A stretch of DNA of 64,000 nt from assembly GCA_039821645.1 (NCBI GenBank), contig JBCBNU010000004.1, forward strand, positions 50,057-114,056. The letters are read 5' to 3'. The notes beneath the pieces are model-generated. The model was not told where the DNA came from, made no database searches, and was given only the letters and a program-made list of their open reading frames with translations. This DNA is from CALBPI01 sp039821645 (lineage in GTDB: Bacteria > Pseudomonadota > Gammaproteobacteria > Steroidobacterales > Woeseiaceae). Position 1 is the first letter of the stretch. The number at the start of each line of letters is the position of its first letter. Positions 34,367 through 42,854 of this stretch are shown piece after piece. The position numbers and the translations under genes are program-made.

Positions 34367-34927
34367 TTACTTTTGCAGCACCGCGGACATACGCGAGAGC
34401 TTCGAGCGTACGGAGCCGTCGATGACAAAATCACCAGCGCGAATCACCGCACCGCCGATCAGCCCTTCGTCGACTTCCGTCGTAATGTCCACATTGCGGC
34501 CCAGCCGTGACTTCAGCGCCTCGGCAATTTCATTTTTCTGAGAGTCGTCGATCGCGCTGGCCGCCGTGATCGTCACGTTGACGATTTGCTCGGCCTTGCG
34601 CTTCAGCAGTTCAACCTGCTCCGCAATGGCCGGCAGCAGCGCCAGGCGGTCGTTTTCGATCAGCAGCTTCAAAAGGTTTTCGCCATTGCCGCCCGCAGCA
34701 GCCAACGGCTTCGCGTCCGGGATATCCGCGAACACGCCCTGCAAGATACCGAGCAGTTGCTCTGGGCTGACGGCCGGATGGTCGATCAAACCCGCGACCT
34801 GCGGATCGCTTACAACAACACCTGCGGCTTGCAAGGCAGCGGACATCGGGGCGAGCGAATCGCTCGTGCTCGCCACGGCGAAAGCCGCTTGAGCGTAGGG
34901 TCGTGCCAGCGTGTCGTTGTCAGCCAT
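34367..34927 (-). CDS. atpH: ATP synthase F1 subunit delta
   Basis: The 186-residue delta subunit ties F1 to the peripheral stalk. The start LARPYAQAAFAVA is the family signature and the C-terminal domain has VDEGLIGGAVIRAGDFVIDGS. The protein is slightly longer than the usual 177 residues. It follows atpF by 29 bp. Confidence 0.97.
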   Translation of the reverse strand: MADNDTLARPYAQAAFAVASTSDSLAPMSAALQAAGVVVSDPQVAGLIDHPAVSPEQLLGILQGVFADIPDAKPLAAAGGNGENLLKLLIENDRLALLPAIAEQVELLKRKAEQIVNVTITAASAIDDSQKNEIAEALKSRLGRNVDITTEVDEGLIGGAVIRAGDFVIDGSVRSKLSRMSAVLQK

Positions 34928-34956
34928 GCGGTATTACCTGCAACTCGATCTGCAAA

Positions 34957-35427
34957 TCAGATCTGGTTGGCGAGATCGCCGATCAGATCTTTGTGGACGC
35001 CTGCATCGATCTCGCGACTCAGAATCTTCGAAGCTGTCGCCAGCGCCAGCTCGGCTACCTGATCGCGCAGCTGTTCGCGTGCGCGGTTGGTTTCCTGCTC
35101 GATCTCAGCCTGAGCCGCCGTCAGCTGGCGATCACGCTCGCGAACACCCTCATCTTTGCCTTCAGCGATGATCTCGTTCGCGCGAGAGCGCGCCTGGTCG
35201 AGGATGTCTGCGGCCTGCGCACGCGCTTCGGCAACCAACTCGTCGACTTTCGATTCGGCTTTCGCCAGATCCTGCTGACCACGCTCGGCGGCCGCAAGAC
35301 CGTCTGCGATCTCCTGCCGACGGGCTTCGATCGCCTCGATCAACGGGGGCCAGACTTTCCACATCACGAATCCCACGAACAGCAGGAACGTGATCATTTG
35401 TCCGATGACGCTAATATTTGGATCCAC
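34957..35427 (-). CDS. atpF: ATP synthase Fo subunit b
   Basis: The 156-residue peripheral stalk subunit. It has one N-terminal membrane helix (ISVIGQMITFLLFVGFVMWK), then a long charged dimerising helix (IEARRQEIADGLAAAERGQQ and REQLRDQVAELALATASKIL). The length is the same as in E. coli. It lies between atpE and atpH. Confidence 0.98.
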   Translation of the reverse strand: MDPNISVIGQMITFLLFVGFVMWKVWPPLIEAIEARRQEIADGLAAAERGQQDLAKAESKVDELVAEARAQAADILDQARSRANEIIAEGKDEGVRERDRQLTAAQAEIEQETNRAREQLRDQVAELALATASKILSREIDAGVHKDLIGDLANQI

Positions 35428-35474
35428 GTGCGATTACTCCGAATGCGTTATTCGATGCCGGTTACCCGGACGAA

Positions 35475-35744
35475 TTAGCCTGCGATGGCACTCAGCAGCG
35501 GGTTTGCGAACAGCAGCAGTGCAGCGAACGCAACGCCAATAATCGACAACGCATCGAGCAGACCCGCGATGATGAACATGCGGCCCTGGAGCATGTTGCC
35601 TAGCTCTGGCTGGCGAGCTACGCCTTCCAGGAACTTGCCGCCCAGCAGGCCGAAGCCGATACCGGTACCCAGTGCGGCGAATGCGAGGATCATGCCGACG
35701 GCAATGGCGGTGCTGCTCTGGATATCAGCGATGAGAGCTTCCAT
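35475..35744 (-). CDS. atpE: ATP synthase Fo subunit c
   Basis: The 89-residue proteolipid of the rotating ring. Two membrane helices are joined by the conserved polar loop RQPE (EGVARQPELGNMLQ). The first helix has the GxGxG pattern (GTGIGFGLLGG). The proton-binding carboxylate of helix 2 is the Asp in IAGLLDALSIIG, as in proton-driven gammaproteobacterial rings. The Glu and Gln/Ser pattern of sodium-driven rings is not seen. Confidence 0.98.
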   Translation of the reverse strand: MEALIADIQSSTAIAVGMILAFAALGTGIGFGLLGGKFLEGVARQPELGNMLQGRMFIIAGLLDALSIIGVAFAALLLFANPLLSAIAG

Positions 35745-35791
35745 GGTGACTCCTAAGTCAAATCAAAACGCGTGAAGCGTGAACAAAAAAA

Positions 35792-36568
35792 TCAGTGTTT
35801 CTCGTAAGCGAGATTCAAGTAAACGATGGTCAGCGTCATGAAGATGAACGCCTGCAGCGGGATCACCAGGATGTGGTAAATCGCCCAGACGGCACCGGGA
35901 ATCGGCTGAATGTAGATCGGGAGCAGAGCGATCAGCATAAAGATCAGCTCCGCCGCATAAAGGTTGCCGAACAATCGGAGCGCCAGTGACAGCGGTTTTG
36001 CCAACAGCTCAACGGTGTTCAGGATGAGGTTGAATGGCAGCAGCCATGGGCCGAACGGGTGGAACAGCCATTCTTCGAGGTAGCCCTTGGCGCCTTTGCC
36101 CTTGAAGCTGTAGATGATGATCAGCACAAACACGGTCAGAGAGATACTGAATGTCGCGTTCACATCAGCAGAAGGGACAATCCGCATGTAATCGAGATGC
36201 AGGTAATCGTGCGCGATGATCGGCACCAGGTCGACCGGCAGAAGGTCGAGCAGGTTCCAGAACATGACCAGCATGAAGATGGTCAGCGCCAGCGGTGCTA
36301 CAAATTTGCGCGGTCCGTGAAAACCATCCCTGACCGAGTCGTCAACAAATTCGATTGTCATCTCGATGAACGCCTGGAATTTGCCGGGAACACCGGTCGT
36401 CGCTCGTCGTGCTGCCATGTAGAAGATACCGATGAACAGCAGCCCGCAGAACCAGGTCCAGAACAGGGTATCGACGTGCAACGTCATAAACCCTTCGCCC
36501 ACGGTGAGGTGTTCCAGATGGTGGGATACGTACTCGCTCGCAGTCTGTTTGCCGGACTCGCTTGCCAT
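35792..36568 (-). CDS. atpB: ATP synthase Fo subunit a
   Basis: The 258-residue stator channel subunit with about five to six membrane helices. The essential Arg lies in LAKPLSLALRLFGNLYAAEL. The C-terminal helix pair contains IPLQAFIFMTLTIVYLNLAY. Together with subunit c it forms the proton path. It is preceded by atpI at 69 bp. Confidence 0.98.
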   Translation of the reverse strand: MASESGKQTASEYVSHHLEHLTVGEGFMTLHVDTLFWTWFCGLLFIGIFYMAARRATTGVPGKFQAFIEMTIEFVDDSVRDGFHGPRKFVAPLALTIFMLVMFWNLLDLLPVDLVPIIAHDYLHLDYMRIVPSADVNATFSISLTVFVLIIIYSFKGKGAKGYLEEWLFHPFGPWLLPFNLILNTVELLAKPLSLALRLFGNLYAAELIFMLIALLPIYIQPIPGAVWAIYHILVIPLQAFIFMTLTIVYLNLAYEKH

Positions 36569-36637
36569 TCGCTCGTTACACTCTTCTACACGTTCACGAC
36601 GGCGCCCTATATATAAGTATATAAGGGCGGTCGCCTG

Positions 36638-37030
36638 CTATTTCACGGTCGGTTTGTCCCCATTGACGTCGTCGCTGATCGTCCACCGAATTGCCGCGCC
36701 ATAAACCGTCAATGTCGCGAAAAACACGCTCGCGAACGGAATAAACTGTGACGCGAAGAATTTGGCGACTACGCCGAACATCAACGCCGCACCCAAGATT
36801 TTGAAAATCTCGGCGCGATAAAAGGCCGCCACAATTGCTTGCGGCGGCGCCGAATCTGGCCGGGAAAGCACCCGGGCTGCCGCTTGCAAGGTCAGCAGCG
36901 CGCTGCCGAGGCCACCAGCCAGACCGGCAAATGCCGCGGCGGGGCTGTCGAACAGCCAAATCAAGGCCCCCAGAACTCCGATGAGCGCCTGCCACATCAC
37001 GATGCGGACAGGGACAGCGCGGGATCGCAC
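36638..37030 (-). CDS. atpI: ATP synthase accessory protein I
   Basis: A 130-residue membrane protein with four hydrophobic segments, the expected first gene of the operon. Typical features are the helix starting WQALIGVLGALIWLF, and YRAEIFKILGAALMFGVVAK. AtpI is thought to help c-ring assembly. The start used is ATG 37030. Confidence 0.85.
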   Translation of the reverse strand: MRSRAVPVRIVMWQALIGVLGALIWLFDSPAAAFAGLAGGLGSALLTLQAAARVLSRPDSAPPQAIVAAFYRAEIFKILGAALMFGVVAKFFASQFIPFASVFFATLTVYGAAIRWTISDDVNGDKPTVK

Positions 37031-37080
37031 GGCACGCCTCCTTGGGCAATAACGCCGGGCCGGAAACCAAAAGCGGGCGC

Positions 37081-37110
37081 AGTATAAAGGTTCTCAGGCA
37101 CCGCGGTAAA
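37081..37110 (-). promoter_or_regulatory. Probable atp operon promoter
   Basis: On the minus strand TTTACC (37110-37105) and TATACT (37086-37081) stand 18 bp apart, about 50 bp before the atpI start. A G/C-rich segment follows the -10 box, the kind of discriminator seen at growth-rate-controlled promoters. Confidence 0.5.
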
Positions 37111-37296
37111 CCCCTGAATCGGAAACGGCTTGGCGAAGAGCCTGCGGTGCGAAAAACCCTGTAATTACCGAGTATTGAGAGGCTCGACACAGTTCCCAAG
37201 AAGCGTCTTCTCTACAGTTATGTCGTCCGGCGCCGCTACGCAAGTCAGCAGGAAAAGGCCATAGACGTCGACTTCGCCCAAGGAAGTGCACAGATC

Positions 37297-38136
37297 ATGA
37301 CGCAGTTTGACCACGACACCATCGCCAGAGCGCTCGAGGAAGAGCAGCTTTTCATTCAATACCAGCCCAAAATGGCGCGTCCAACCGGCCAATCGGAGTG
37401 GGTCACGACCGAAGCGGAATCGTTGATTCGTTGGCGGCACCCGGATCAGGGGTTGGTATCACCGATGGAATTCCTCCCCACGGCTGTCGAGGTGGGCCTG
37501 ATGCCCGCTATTGGCGATTTCGTGCTCGAAAAGACACTGACCCAGCTCACGCGCTGGCGCGAGAGCGGGCTGAACCTAAACGGTTGCGTCAATCTCGATG
37601 CCTCCTTGTTACAAGACACAAGCCTCGCATCCCACTACGAACGCATAGTCAGCCAGTTCAACCTGCCGTGCGACGCCATTACCTTTGAAGTGGCGCAGCC
37701 CGGTATCGCCGGAGCTGAGGACCGATGCGCCCAGGTTCTGTCGGCTTTGCGCAGCCGCGGATTCCGTCTTTCGCTGGATGATTTCGGTGCGGCGAGAGAA
37801 TCGCTGAGTTCCTTCGGCAAACTCGACTTCGATGAAATCAAGATTCACGCCTCGTTACTCATTGAGGCCCGCGAGAACATCATGACAAGACACGCTCTGG
37901 CAGCGGTCACCGGCATGGCGCACGCGCTCGGCATCACGGTCTGTGCCGAAGGTGTCGAGGATCAGGCGACCTTTGAATTCCTGAAAGAGATCAAGTGCGA
38001 CAAGATGCAGGGCTTCTTCATATCTGAAGCCGTAATGCCCGATATCATCCAACGCGCCTATCCAGCAGTGGATGCTGCGAACACCATCGATGTGCTGAAA
38101 GAAGCGACGGGCGTTTACAAGTCGCTGCGCGCCTGA
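37297..38136 (+). CDS. EAL-domain protein (cyclic-di-GMP phosphodiesterase or degenerate relative)
   Basis: A 279-residue stand-alone EAL protein without GGDEF, signal or membrane segments. The signature glutamate is in an ESL triplet (residues 41-43, TTEAESLIRW) instead of EAL. The other metal and catalytic positions can be matched: Asn in GCVNLDASLL, Glu in ITFEVAQ, the Asp pair in SLDDFGAARESL, Lys in DEIKIH, Glu in CAEGVED, and Gln in MQGFFIS. Loop 6, normally DFGTGYSSL, is changed to DFGAARESL and the Lys-Ile-Asp to KIH. It may therefore be a weak phosphodiesterase or a c-di-GMP sensor. AGGAAG precedes the ATG. It lies between atpI and parB. Confidence 0.85.
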   Translation: MTQFDHDTIARALEEEQLFIQYQPKMARPTGQSEWVTTEAESLIRWRHPDQGLVSPMEFLPTAVEVGLMPAIGDFVLEKTLTQLTRWRESGLNLNGCVNLDASLLQDTSLASHYERIVSQFNLPCDAITFEVAQPGIAGAEDRCAQVLSALRSRGFRLSLDDFGAARESLSSFGKLDFDEIKIHASLLIEARENIMTRHALAAVTGMAHALGITVCAEGVEDQATFEFLKEIKCDKMQGFFISEAVMPDIIQRAYPAVDAANTIDVLKEATGVYKSLRA

Positions 38137-38156
38137 TTCGACGGGGCGGGTGGCAC

Positions 38157-39053
38157 CTATTCCTTGCGCAAGCGCTCAAGTACGCCTTCCAGCTCGTCGA
38201 GACTGTTATAGGCAATCGACAACGTACCTTTTCCGCGTTTTCCCGAGCTGACGGTCACTTTCGACCCTAACTTTTCGGTCAATTCCTGCTCGAGGCGCGC
38301 AATGTCCGGATCTTTGCGCGGGGCTTTCCGTGCGGGCTGGGTCGGTTGACCCGCAGCGCGAACGCGCCGCTCCGTCTCACGTACCGTCATCCCGCGCGCA
38401 ACGACCTCACGGGCCAACATCGCCTGATCGGATCCGCGCTCCAGCCCGAGCAACGCGCGAGCATGGCCCATGTCGAGTTTGCGACGCTCGAGCAAGTCTT
38501 GCACCACCGGATCAAGGTCGAGAAGCCGCAACAGGTTGGATACCGAGGCGCGACTGCGTCCAACCGCATCAGCACCCTCTTGGTGCGTCAGCTCGAATTC
38601 TGTAATCAATCGAGATAGCGCACGTGCCTCTTCCAAGGGGTTCAGATCCTCACGCTGAATGTTCTCGATCAGCGCCATGGCAACCGCTTCGTTGTCGGAC
38701 ACCTCGTGGATGATCACGGGAACCTCATCGAGACCGGCGATTTGCGCGGCACGCCAGCGGCGCTCGCCGGCGATGATCTCGAAATCCGCATCATCGGCAC
38801 CGGAGATCGGCCGCACGGCTATCGGCTGGACAATGCCCTGCGCTCGGATGGATGCGGCAAGCTCATCCAGAGTGTCTTTGCGCATGTCCACGCGCGGTTG
38901 GTAACGACCGCGTTGCATCCGGTCGATGGCAAGCATGCGCGGCGACGCGCTGCCACTTGCAGGGTCATTCTTTTTTGTTGCGCCGGATTGCTGGGCAGCA
39001 TCACCGAGCAACGCTCCCAATCCTCTGCCAAGACTCTTACGCTTGTTCGCCAT
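38157..39053 (-). CDS. parB: Chromosome-partitioning protein ParB
   Basis: A 298-residue CTP-dependent DNA clamp that loads at parS and organises the origin region. The start is KRKSLGRGLGALLGD, the standard ParA-interacting tail. Box I is RYQPRVDM, box II is IAGERRWRAAQIAGLDEVP, the helix-turn-helix is LTHQEGADAVGRSRASVSNL, and the dimerisation domain is at the C-terminus. It forms an operon with parA (32-bp gap). Confidence 0.97.
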   Translation of the reverse strand: MANKRKSLGRGLGALLGDAAQQSGATKKNDPASGSASPRMLAIDRMQRGRYQPRVDMRKDTLDELAASIRAQGIVQPIAVRPISGADDADFEIIAGERRWRAAQIAGLDEVPVIIHEVSDNEAVAMALIENIQREDLNPLEEARALSRLITEFELTHQEGADAVGRSRASVSNLLRLLDLDPVVQDLLERRKLDMGHARALLGLERGSDQAMLAREVVARGMTVRETERRVRAAGQPTQPARKAPRKDPDIARLEQELTEKLGSKVTVSSGKRGKGTLSIAYNSLDELEGVLERLRKE

Positions 39054-39085
39054 GCCTTTTCCGCTTCGTGTGCCGGGCGGCCACC

Positions 39086-39877
39086 CTAGTGGGCTGCGGC
39101 GGCAGCTGCAAGTGACTCCTCACGACGAATGATCTCGCCAGCCAGGGCAAGGTAGGCCAACGCCCCCCTGGAATGCCGATCGTGCAGCAGCACTGGTCGG
39201 CCGAAACTGGGCGCTTCCGCGAGGCGCACATTGCGCGGGATGATCGTTCGGTACACCTTCTCACCGAAATGCTCGTGCAATTGAGCCGAGACGGCATTAG
39301 CCAGGTTGTTTCTCGGGTCAAACATCGTGCGTAGCAGCCCATAAACCTCCAGATCCGGGTTTACGGAATCACGCACCTGCTCGATCGTGGTCAGTAATGC
39401 GGTCAGCCCTTCGAGGGCGTAGTACTCGCATTGCATCGGAATCAACACACCATCGGCCGCCGTAAGCGCATTGACCGTCAACATGTTGATCGACGGTGGG
39501 CAATCAATCAGCACAAAATCGTACATGCCCAAGACCGGCTTCAATGCCTTGCGAAGTCGTAACTCGCGACCGATTTCCTGCAACAGCTGGACTTCGGCAA
39601 GCGTCAGGTCATCGTTGCCGGGCAATACCGCAAAGTTGCCCTCTGGCGCGGACACAATCGAGTCGGCAGCGCTCGCATCATTCAGCAAGACGTCGCAGGC
39701 GCTTCGTTCGAGGTTCATCTTGTCGATCCCGCAACCCATGGTCGCGTTGCCCTGCGGATCGATATCGATCAACAGAACACGGCGCTGCGTCGCCGCTAAA
39801 GAAGCGGCGAGATTCACGCTGGTCGTGGTTTTTCCAACACCACCCTTCTGGTTGGCGATCGCGAGGACGCGGGTCAT
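39086..39877 (-). CDS. parA: Chromosome-partitioning ATPase ParA
   Basis: A 263-residue Walker-type ATPase that moves ParB-parS complexes. The deviant Walker A is KGGVGKTTTSVN, Walker A' is LLIDIDPQGNATMGCG, and Walker B is DFVLIDCPPSI. There is no N-terminal helix-turn-helix, so it is the chromosomal Soj type. It follows rsmG by 53 bp and precedes parB. Confidence 0.97.
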   Translation of the reverse strand: MTRVLAIANQKGGVGKTTTSVNLAASLAATQRRVLLIDIDPQGNATMGCGIDKMNLERSACDVLLNDASAADSIVSAPEGNFAVLPGNDDLTLAEVQLLQEIGRELRLRKALKPVLGMYDFVLIDCPPSINMLTVNALTAADGVLIPMQCEYYALEGLTALLTTIEQVRDSVNPDLEVYGLLRTMFDPRNNLANAVSAQLHEHFGEKVYRTIIPRNVRLAEAPSFGRPVLLHDRHSRGALAYLALAGEIIRREESLAAAAAAH

Positions 39878-39930
39878 GCGTCAGCCCTCTTTATATTCGG
39901 TAGTTCTTAAAGGCCGGTTTTCTTTGAAAC

Positions 39931-40578
39931 CTAATGGCGGCGAACGGTCACGAGGTGGCGCTCGCCGGTCAATAAGGGTACCACTACCTGGCGCTGCTCG
40001 GCGTGCCAGCCGGCCGGAAGTGCTCCAGATTCGTCGCTGGATAGCGACTGCCCCTTCAGCGCTACGATTTTTCCACCATCTGCTACCAGATGCTGTGTCC
40101 AAGCGACGATATCGGCAAGGCTCGCGAATGCCCGGCAGGTCACGACATCGAAGGGCGTCTCGACATAATCCTCAACCCGCGCATGGATCGCTGACGCATT
40201 CTTGAGGCCGAGCGCATCGATGACGCGTTGCACAAACCGGACTTTTTTCGCCGATGCATCAAGCAGGACAAAGGTTTGGTCGGACTTTGTGATTGCCAAT
40301 GGCAATCCGGGGAAGCCGCCACCAGTGCCGACATCGAGGACACGGTCGCCCGAGACCGCAGGCCCTGCCGCCAGACTATCGAGCAAATGCTTGATAACCA
40401 TGTCGCGCGGGTCGCGTATTGCCGTCAGGTTGTAAGCGCGATTCCACTTACTCAACATTGCGACGATGATCAACAGATCGGTGATCTGAGCGCCGTTTAG
40501 CGCAAGATCCAGCTGCTTTGCCCCGGATTCCAGTGTCTCGCGAAGCGCAGGGTTTTGCAGTTCCGGAAATTCGTCCAT
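39931..40578 (-). CDS. rsmG: 16S rRNA (guanine527-N7)-methyltransferase
   Basis: A 215-residue SAM-dependent methyltransferase, also known as GidB. The motif KWNRAYNLTAIRDPRDMVIKH precedes the SAM-binding loop LDVGTGGGFPGLPLAI, and VTCRAFASLADIV is conserved. It methylates G527 of 16S rRNA. It usually follows mnmG directly; here the opp operon and three other genes separate them. Confidence 0.95.
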   Translation of the reverse strand: MDEFPELQNPALRETLESGAKQLDLALNGAQITDLLIIVAMLSKWNRAYNLTAIRDPRDMVIKHLLDSLAAGPAVSGDRVLDVGTGGGFPGLPLAITKSDQTFVLLDASAKKVRFVQRVIDALGLKNASAIHARVEDYVETPFDVVTCRAFASLADIVAWTQHLVADGGKIVALKGQSLSSDESGALPAGWHAEQRQVVVPLLTGERHLVTVRRH

Positions 40579-40585
40579 TGAGGAG

Positions 40586-40619
40586 CAGGTCCTGATGCCC
40601 GTCTGGGCACCAGGACCTG
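40586..40619. terminator. Long stem-loop between the OmpA-like gene and rsmG
   Basis: CAGGTCCTG at 40586-40594 pairs with 40611-40619. An inner TGCCC/GGGCA stem closes a GTCT loop, with only one A.C mismatch between the two helices. The hairpin starts 7 bp after the OmpA gene stop on the minus strand and ends 8 bp before the rsmG start. It has no T-run on the minus strand, so it could be a weak or factor-assisted terminator, a transcript-stabilising end, or a block to readthrough into rsmG. Confidence 0.5.
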
Positions 40620-40625
40620 GCTTTC

Positions 40626-41876
40626 TTACTCGATGATTCGCAGCTCGACTCGACGGTTAGCCGCTTTACCTTCGCGGGTTGAATTATCCGCGATTGGCTC
40701 GGCTTCTCCGTAACCGCGCACCGACAGGTTGGCTTCGTTCGCACCTGCGTTCACCAGGTAGTTGCGAACTTCACGTGCACGCCGTGCAGACAGCGACTCG
40801 TTGTACTCGGCAGCGCCATCACTATCGGTGTGACCAGCAACTTCTACAACGAGGTCCGGGTTCTTACGAAGCGTCGCAGCAGCGTCATTCAACACCTGTT
40901 CCGCGCCCGGCACCAATCGGTCAGAGTTGGTCTCGAAGTTCACGCCGGGTAGACGGATCACAGCTTTGATTTCGCAACCACGAATATCGACGCGAACGCC
41001 AGCAACCGTGTTCGGGCAACGGTCCTTGCTATCGACGACGCTGTCGCCATCGGTATCGACTTCGCAGCCTTTGGCATCCACGGTAACGCCTGCAGGTGAA
41101 CTTGGGCACTGATCCATGCCATCAACCACACCGTCTCCGTCGCCATCACGCACGATCTCGCAACCTGCGGCGTCAACTTCAACACCGGCGCGAGTATTCG
41201 GACAATTGTCGATGGCATCGACGACACCGTCGTTATCAGAGTCGAACTCACAACCATCCGAGCCTACCGTTCTGCCCAACGGCGTGCGCGGACAACGGTC
41301 GAGATCGTCCGTAACCCCATCGTTATCCGAATCGGAGAAACGTGGACCGGATCCGCCAAAAGCAAACTGGAACCCCAAGGTATAGATGTTGTCCTCGAAA
41401 TCCATCCCGCCGAGCTGCGCACGGTAGCGGTATTGCAGTCGCAACCCGAAGTTCTCCGTCGGTGACAGCAATACACCGGCGCCGAGACTACCGACCGCTT
41501 CTTGCTCTTCACGATCGTCACCGAGATCTTCGTAAAGGCTTCCTACGCCACCCAGAAGATAAGGCGAGAACCAGCCTTCGCGGTTGAACACTCGCAGTGC
41601 GTTGACACCCACTTCCAGGTGATCCTGAGCGTTGTTCGCATCGCCATCGAAGTCGGTGCTCTCAATAAATCCTTCGAAGCTCCATTTGGGCGAGTAGTTA
41701 ACACCCAAGGTTAAGCCAAACCCTTCTGCATCCTCGATCACCCTATCTGGATCATCATCCACGAGGTTCAGCGAAGGTGTGATGTAGTAGGTGGATTCCC
41801 TGTCACCAGCAAAAACAGGTGACACCAAACAGATTGCGACCAGCATTAGCGCCGGCCGATATAAGCGATTCGTCAT
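40626..41876 (-). CDS. OmpA-family outer-membrane protein with calcium-type TSP3 repeats
   Basis: A 416-residue porin-like protein. A signal peptide (ending SPVFAG) is followed by an 8-strand OmpA-like barrel at about 25-175. Four thrombospondin-type-3 repeats (pattern DSDNDGVTDDLDRCP) then span about 181-290 and probably bind calcium. The last 115 residues form an OmpA peptidoglycan-binding domain (VNFETNSDRLVPGAEQVL, then GHTDSDGAAEYNESLSARRA and NRRVELRI). It anchors the outer membrane to the cell wall. It is upstream of rsmG, with a strong hairpin between them. Confidence 0.92.
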   Translation of the reverse strand: MTNRLYRPALMLVAICLVSPVFAGDRESTYYITPSLNLVDDDPDRVIEDAEGFGLTLGVNYSPKWSFEGFIESTDFDGDANNAQDHLEVGVNALRVFNREGWFSPYLLGGVGSLYEDLGDDREEQEAVGSLGAGVLLSPTENFGLRLQYRYRAQLGGMDFEDNIYTLGFQFAFGGSGPRFSDSDNDGVTDDLDRCPRTPLGRTVGSDGCEFDSDNDGVVDAIDNCPNTRAGVEVDAAGCEIVRDGDGDGVVDGMDQCPSSPAGVTVDAKGCEVDTDGDSVVDSKDRCPNTVAGVRVDIRGCEIKAVIRLPGVNFETNSDRLVPGAEQVLNDAAATLRKNPDLVVEVAGHTDSDGAAEYNESLSARRAREVRNYLVNAGANEANLSVRGYGEAEPIADNSTREGKAANRRVELRIIE

Positions 41877-41971
41877 GAGTTGTCCCTCTTACGGTTTTAG
41901 TTGCGTCTAACTCGCACACCGAGTGGGCATTGTCCTGTCGAATGCCCGTCAGGACAAGAACAAGCGTCGTG

Positions 41972-42628
41972 CTATTTCTCGTGCTGGGTGGTGTAGAGCC
42001 CTTTCTGCGCAGAAAAGTAGGCCGCGAGCGCTTCGATATCGTCATCGGAGAGCGCGCCGGCCAGCCCCGCCATAACCGCATTTTTACGAACGTTCTCGCC
42101 GCCGGTTTCTTCCGCATTCGCCAGTCGGTACTGACGCAGGGCAGCGACGATGTAGTCTTTGTGTTGTCCCGCGAGATTCGGCCAGATTTCGTTGTTGCTG
42201 ACGCCTTTCTCGCCATGGCACGCGACGCAGGTTTGTGACTTCTCTTTGCCTTTACTGACGCCCGCCGTTACGACATCCCCTTCCTGTACCTCGCCGCGAC
42301 TCGCAAAGTAGGCCGCAAGATCCGCGATATCCTGATCACTCAGTGAGCCTGCCTGCGCGCGCATCGTCGCATGCGACCGCTCTCCGGAGCGGTAAGCCTT
42401 CAGTGCGATCTGAATGTAGGTTTCTTGTTGGCCGCCCAACATGGGCACGCGGTAAGCAGGGTAGGCGTTGCGGTAGCCCTCGATGCCGTGGCATCCCAGG
42501 CAGGAGTAGGCCAAAACCTTGCCCTTCTCAGCGTCACCGACGGTTTGGGCTGAAACTGCGCTCGCCGCAACAAGCAGCACGATTATCGCTGTTGCCTGCA
42601 GCAACAGCCGGAAAGAATCATTCGTCAT
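41972..42628 (-). CDS. Diheme cytochrome c4-type protein
   Basis: A 218-residue periplasmic protein. I chose ATG 42628 because it gives a proper signal peptide (LLLQATAIIVLLVAASAVSA); the longer frame would add 68 unconserved residues. Two heme c sites, CLGCH and CVACH, each lie in one of two similar domains (SLSDQDIADLAAYFASR and ALSDDDIEALAAYFSAQ), with distal Met candidates VPMLGG and NAVMAG. It is probably an electron carrier to a terminal oxidase. It is divergent from the DUF945 gene. Confidence 0.92.
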   Translation of the reverse strand: MTNDSFRLLLQATAIIVLLVAASAVSAQTVGDAEKGKVLAYSCLGCHGIEGYRNAYPAYRVPMLGGQQETYIQIALKAYRSGERSHATMRAQAGSLSDQDIADLAAYFASRGEVQEGDVVTAGVSKGKEKSQTCVACHGEKGVSNNEIWPNLAGQHKDYIVAALRQYRLANAEETGGENVRKNAVMAGLAGALSDDDIEALAAYFSAQKGLYTTQHEK

Positions 42629-42779
42629 TATTTGTGTCCGATTAACGAAGCTTCGCAGCGTTTTGAAGTTGTCCCGTGCTGCGCCGCAGGCTGAGCCTAC
42701 GAGCGGATATGTTAGTGCCTGCATGCGGTTTTTTCCACAGAATCTAGCCGAGCTGTGACCGATTTCGCGAGACCTGGGT

Positions 42780-42810
42780 TTGACTAGATTCGAACCGAAC
42801 GCGGTACACT
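42780..42810 (+). promoter_or_regulatory. Possible promoter of the DUF945 gene
   Basis: TTGACT at 42780-42785 and TACACT at 42805-42810 are separated by 19 bp, about 45 bp before the start of the DUF945 gene. The spacing is slightly long. Confidence 0.35.
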
Positions 42811-42854
42811 CGGCCGCGTCACCTCCATGCACCTAGGGAATTCTTCGACACATC

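Noticed and set aside
36594..37199. A 201-codon minus-strand frame over atpI
   Set aside because: It is a shadow of atpI and its promoter region with Arg-rich, non-protein-like composition.
38157..39877. A parS site near parAB
   Set aside because: No full TGTTTCACGTGAAACA palindrome was found by reading the window. The half-like CGTGAAACA near 18822 lacks the other arm.
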